This document shows, in pieces, positions 62,920-64,000 of a stretch of DNA of 64,000 bases (its first letter is position 1; each line of letters opens with the position of its first letter). The position numbers were made by a program, and so were the translations under genes. Source of the DNA: Clostridia bacterium (GTDB taxonomy: Bacteria > Bacillota > Clostridia > Christensenellales > UBA1242); the NCBI GenBank assembly GCA_016283155.1, contig JAEEMI010000025.1, positions 1 to 64,000 of the forward strand. The letters are read 5' to 3'. The notes beneath the pieces are model-generated. The model was not told the DNA's origin, made no database searches, and saw only the letters and a program-made list of their open reading frames with translations.

Positions 62920-64000
62920 TTATGAGTTTTTAAAACGCAAATAATCGTATTTTTGGTCGGTATGAAACAACCGAATTTGTTTAGTATCTTGAACAAAAAT
63001 CAAGGAATCACCGGTATTACCTTGTGGTTGATACAAGACCGCAACTGGTAAAGCAATATCCGTTTTGTTTTCCGTACTATCAGTATCTTCGTCGTTATTT
63101 TCATTTTCATCGGTACTGGTACTGGTGTTTGTAGAAATCGTATCCATTGTACCATTCTTATTAACTTTATAAATTGTACTGCCAGATTGGACATAGATAT
63201 CATCACCCATTACCGCTAACACTGAATCAACGGTAACTGATGATGCCAACTTTTTAGCTTCACCATTTTCTTGATCAAGTACAATCCGATCGCCTGCAAT
63301 ACTGTAATGATATAATTTATTATCAATCGTACAGAAATTATTGGCATAAATACCAATGGTAAAGTCTTTTTTGACCCACGTACTTTGAATCGGATTTTGA
63401 TAACTGTAATTTAAATAATTTTGATTAGTAATGACACATAAATCTTTTTCAATCGTCGAAACGTTTTGGCTGGAGACTGAAATAGCAAAAACAAACTGTG
63501 CACTGGCGTGGGCGGCTTCAGTATCAACCGGTGTTACCGCCATCGGTGTAAACGTTGTTCCCTCTTCCGCGCTGCCAGAATTACCAATTTCCTCAACTTT
63601 ACCGCCATTAATAGAACAACGATACATTATATTGCCACGTGCCGTTGCATTTTCACCACGAGTTTTTGTGTAATAGACATAGCCCATCACTCCACCATAA
63701 ACTTGTGCTAAACTTTCGTTTTGTTTACCATATTGTGTTGCGGTCGGTAAAACTACATTAGAAACACTACGATCTAAAACGTCAATTTTTTGAGTTATGA
63801 CATTGATTTTTTTAATTTTAGTTTCTGGTTTGTCATTTTTGTTATCGGTTTCATTAACGATTAAATAAATATTTTCTCTAGAATCTGCCCAAACGGTAAA
63901 ATTCTTAGTAGTTAAATCTGTACTATCCGTCGTATAAATCAAAGTATGATTTTTACCATCCAAATCGACACGAAAGAAATCTAAATAATCAGACATTAGG
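62920..64000 (-). CDS. DUF5050/beta-propeller-like protein, 5' end cut by window edge
   Basis: The frame is open from the right edge to a stop at 62920; the first methionine inside the window (63996) is not necessarily the true start, since the frame continues past 64000. About 360 residues are visible. They contain several blade-like repeats with the pattern D-x-K-x-LY-x-Y, IYKVNKNGT and IMYRCSINGGKVEEIG, as in DUF5050 or LRP1-type beta-propellers, plus an acidic, threonine/asparagine-rich linker near residue 295. Such proteins are often exported, but the N-terminus is not visible. The function is unknown. Confidence 0.6.
   Translation of the reverse strand, partial: LMSDYLDFFRVDLDGKNHTLIYTTDSTDLTTKNFTVWADSRENIYLIVNETDNKNDKPETKIKKINVITQKIDVLDRSVSNVVLPTATQYGKQNESLAQVYGGVMGYVYYTKTRGENATARGNIMYRCSINGGKVEEIGNSGSAEEGTTFTPMAVTPVDTEAAHASAQFVFAISVSSQNVSTIEKDLCVITNQNYLNYSYQNPIQSTWVKKDFTIGIYANNFCTIDNKLYHYSIAGDRIVLDQENGEAKKLASSVTVDSVLAVMGDDIYVQSGSTIYKVNKNGTMDTISTNTSTSTDENENNDEDTDSTENKTDIALPVAVLYQPQGNTGDSLIFVQDTKQIRLFHTDQKYDYLRFKNS

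Noticed and set aside
1-64000. Recoding of TGA as tryptophan, as in Mollicutes
   Set aside because: TGA ends several genes (ricT, murC, rpmE), tRNA-Trp has the CCA anticodon, and no frame needs in-frame TGA.
1-64000. CRISPR array, rRNA, prophage or insertion sequence
   Set aside because: No regularly spaced direct repeats, rRNA signatures, integrases or transposases were seen on either strand.

Overview
The window comes from a low-GC bacterium using the standard code: many genes end in TGA, and there is a tRNA-Trp with a CCA anticodon. Gene content points to the Bacillota (Firmicutes), probably an uncultured, gene-compacted Clostridia-like lineage. It holds a spoIIAA-spoIIAB-sigF operon, ytxC, a SpoIVFB-like protease, rny, ricT, a yqzL-like gene and rpsF-ssb-rpsR. 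The assignment rests on gene content only; I could not run a phylogeny.

Layout. 1-13.6 kb is housekeeping: a SAM methyltransferase cut by the left edge, thrS-rimM-trmD, ytxC, ricT-nrdR, rpmE-prmC-prfA, murC, rpsF-ssb-rpsR, a tRNA-Met, a Nudix hydrolase, a site-2 protease, a shortened MreB-like gene and rplM-rpsI. 13.7-43.3 kb, about 46% of the window, is two tandem giant paralogues of 4,897 and 4,946 residues. They look like surface proteins: an N-terminal membrane segment, a glycine/cysteine-rich head, roughly forty MBG-like beta repeats, a conserved C-terminal module and a C-terminal membrane anchor. 43.3-52.6 kb has mtaB, rpsU, rny, pgsA, polA, rplU-rpmA with a YrzE-like membrane gene, the spoIIA operon and asd. 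52.6-58.2 kb has an ABC-2-like membrane protein, rnhA, a MORN-repeat protein overlapping a ClpX-like ATPase, two tandem paralogues of unknown function and tRNA-Trp. 58.2-64 kb has lepA-hemW, a 31-residue yqzL-like gene, recO, galU, a VirB2/TrbC-like two-helix protein and a beta-propeller-like protein cut by the right edge.

Three themes stand out. First, transcription: at eleven genes a good sigma-A-type -10 hexamer ends only 6-8 nt before the start codon, with no Shine-Dalgarno sequence, which predicts leaderless mRNAs. Genes with a real leader, and several genes inside operons, carry clear Shine-Dalgarno sequences. Second, protein trimming: Pol I lacks the 3'-5' exonuclease domain, ThrRS lacks TGS, MtaB appears to lack TRAM, L27 lacks the Firmicute N-terminal extension (with no prp gene between rplU and rpmA), and the MreB-like protein lacks its first nucleotide-binding loop. 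Third, the ClpX-like ATPase keeps its ATPase motifs but has lost the zinc-binding domain, the pore-loop tyrosine, the RKH loop and the ClpP-docking IGF loop, so it probably does not feed ClpP.

I saw no rRNA, insertion sequence, phage or CRISPR array.
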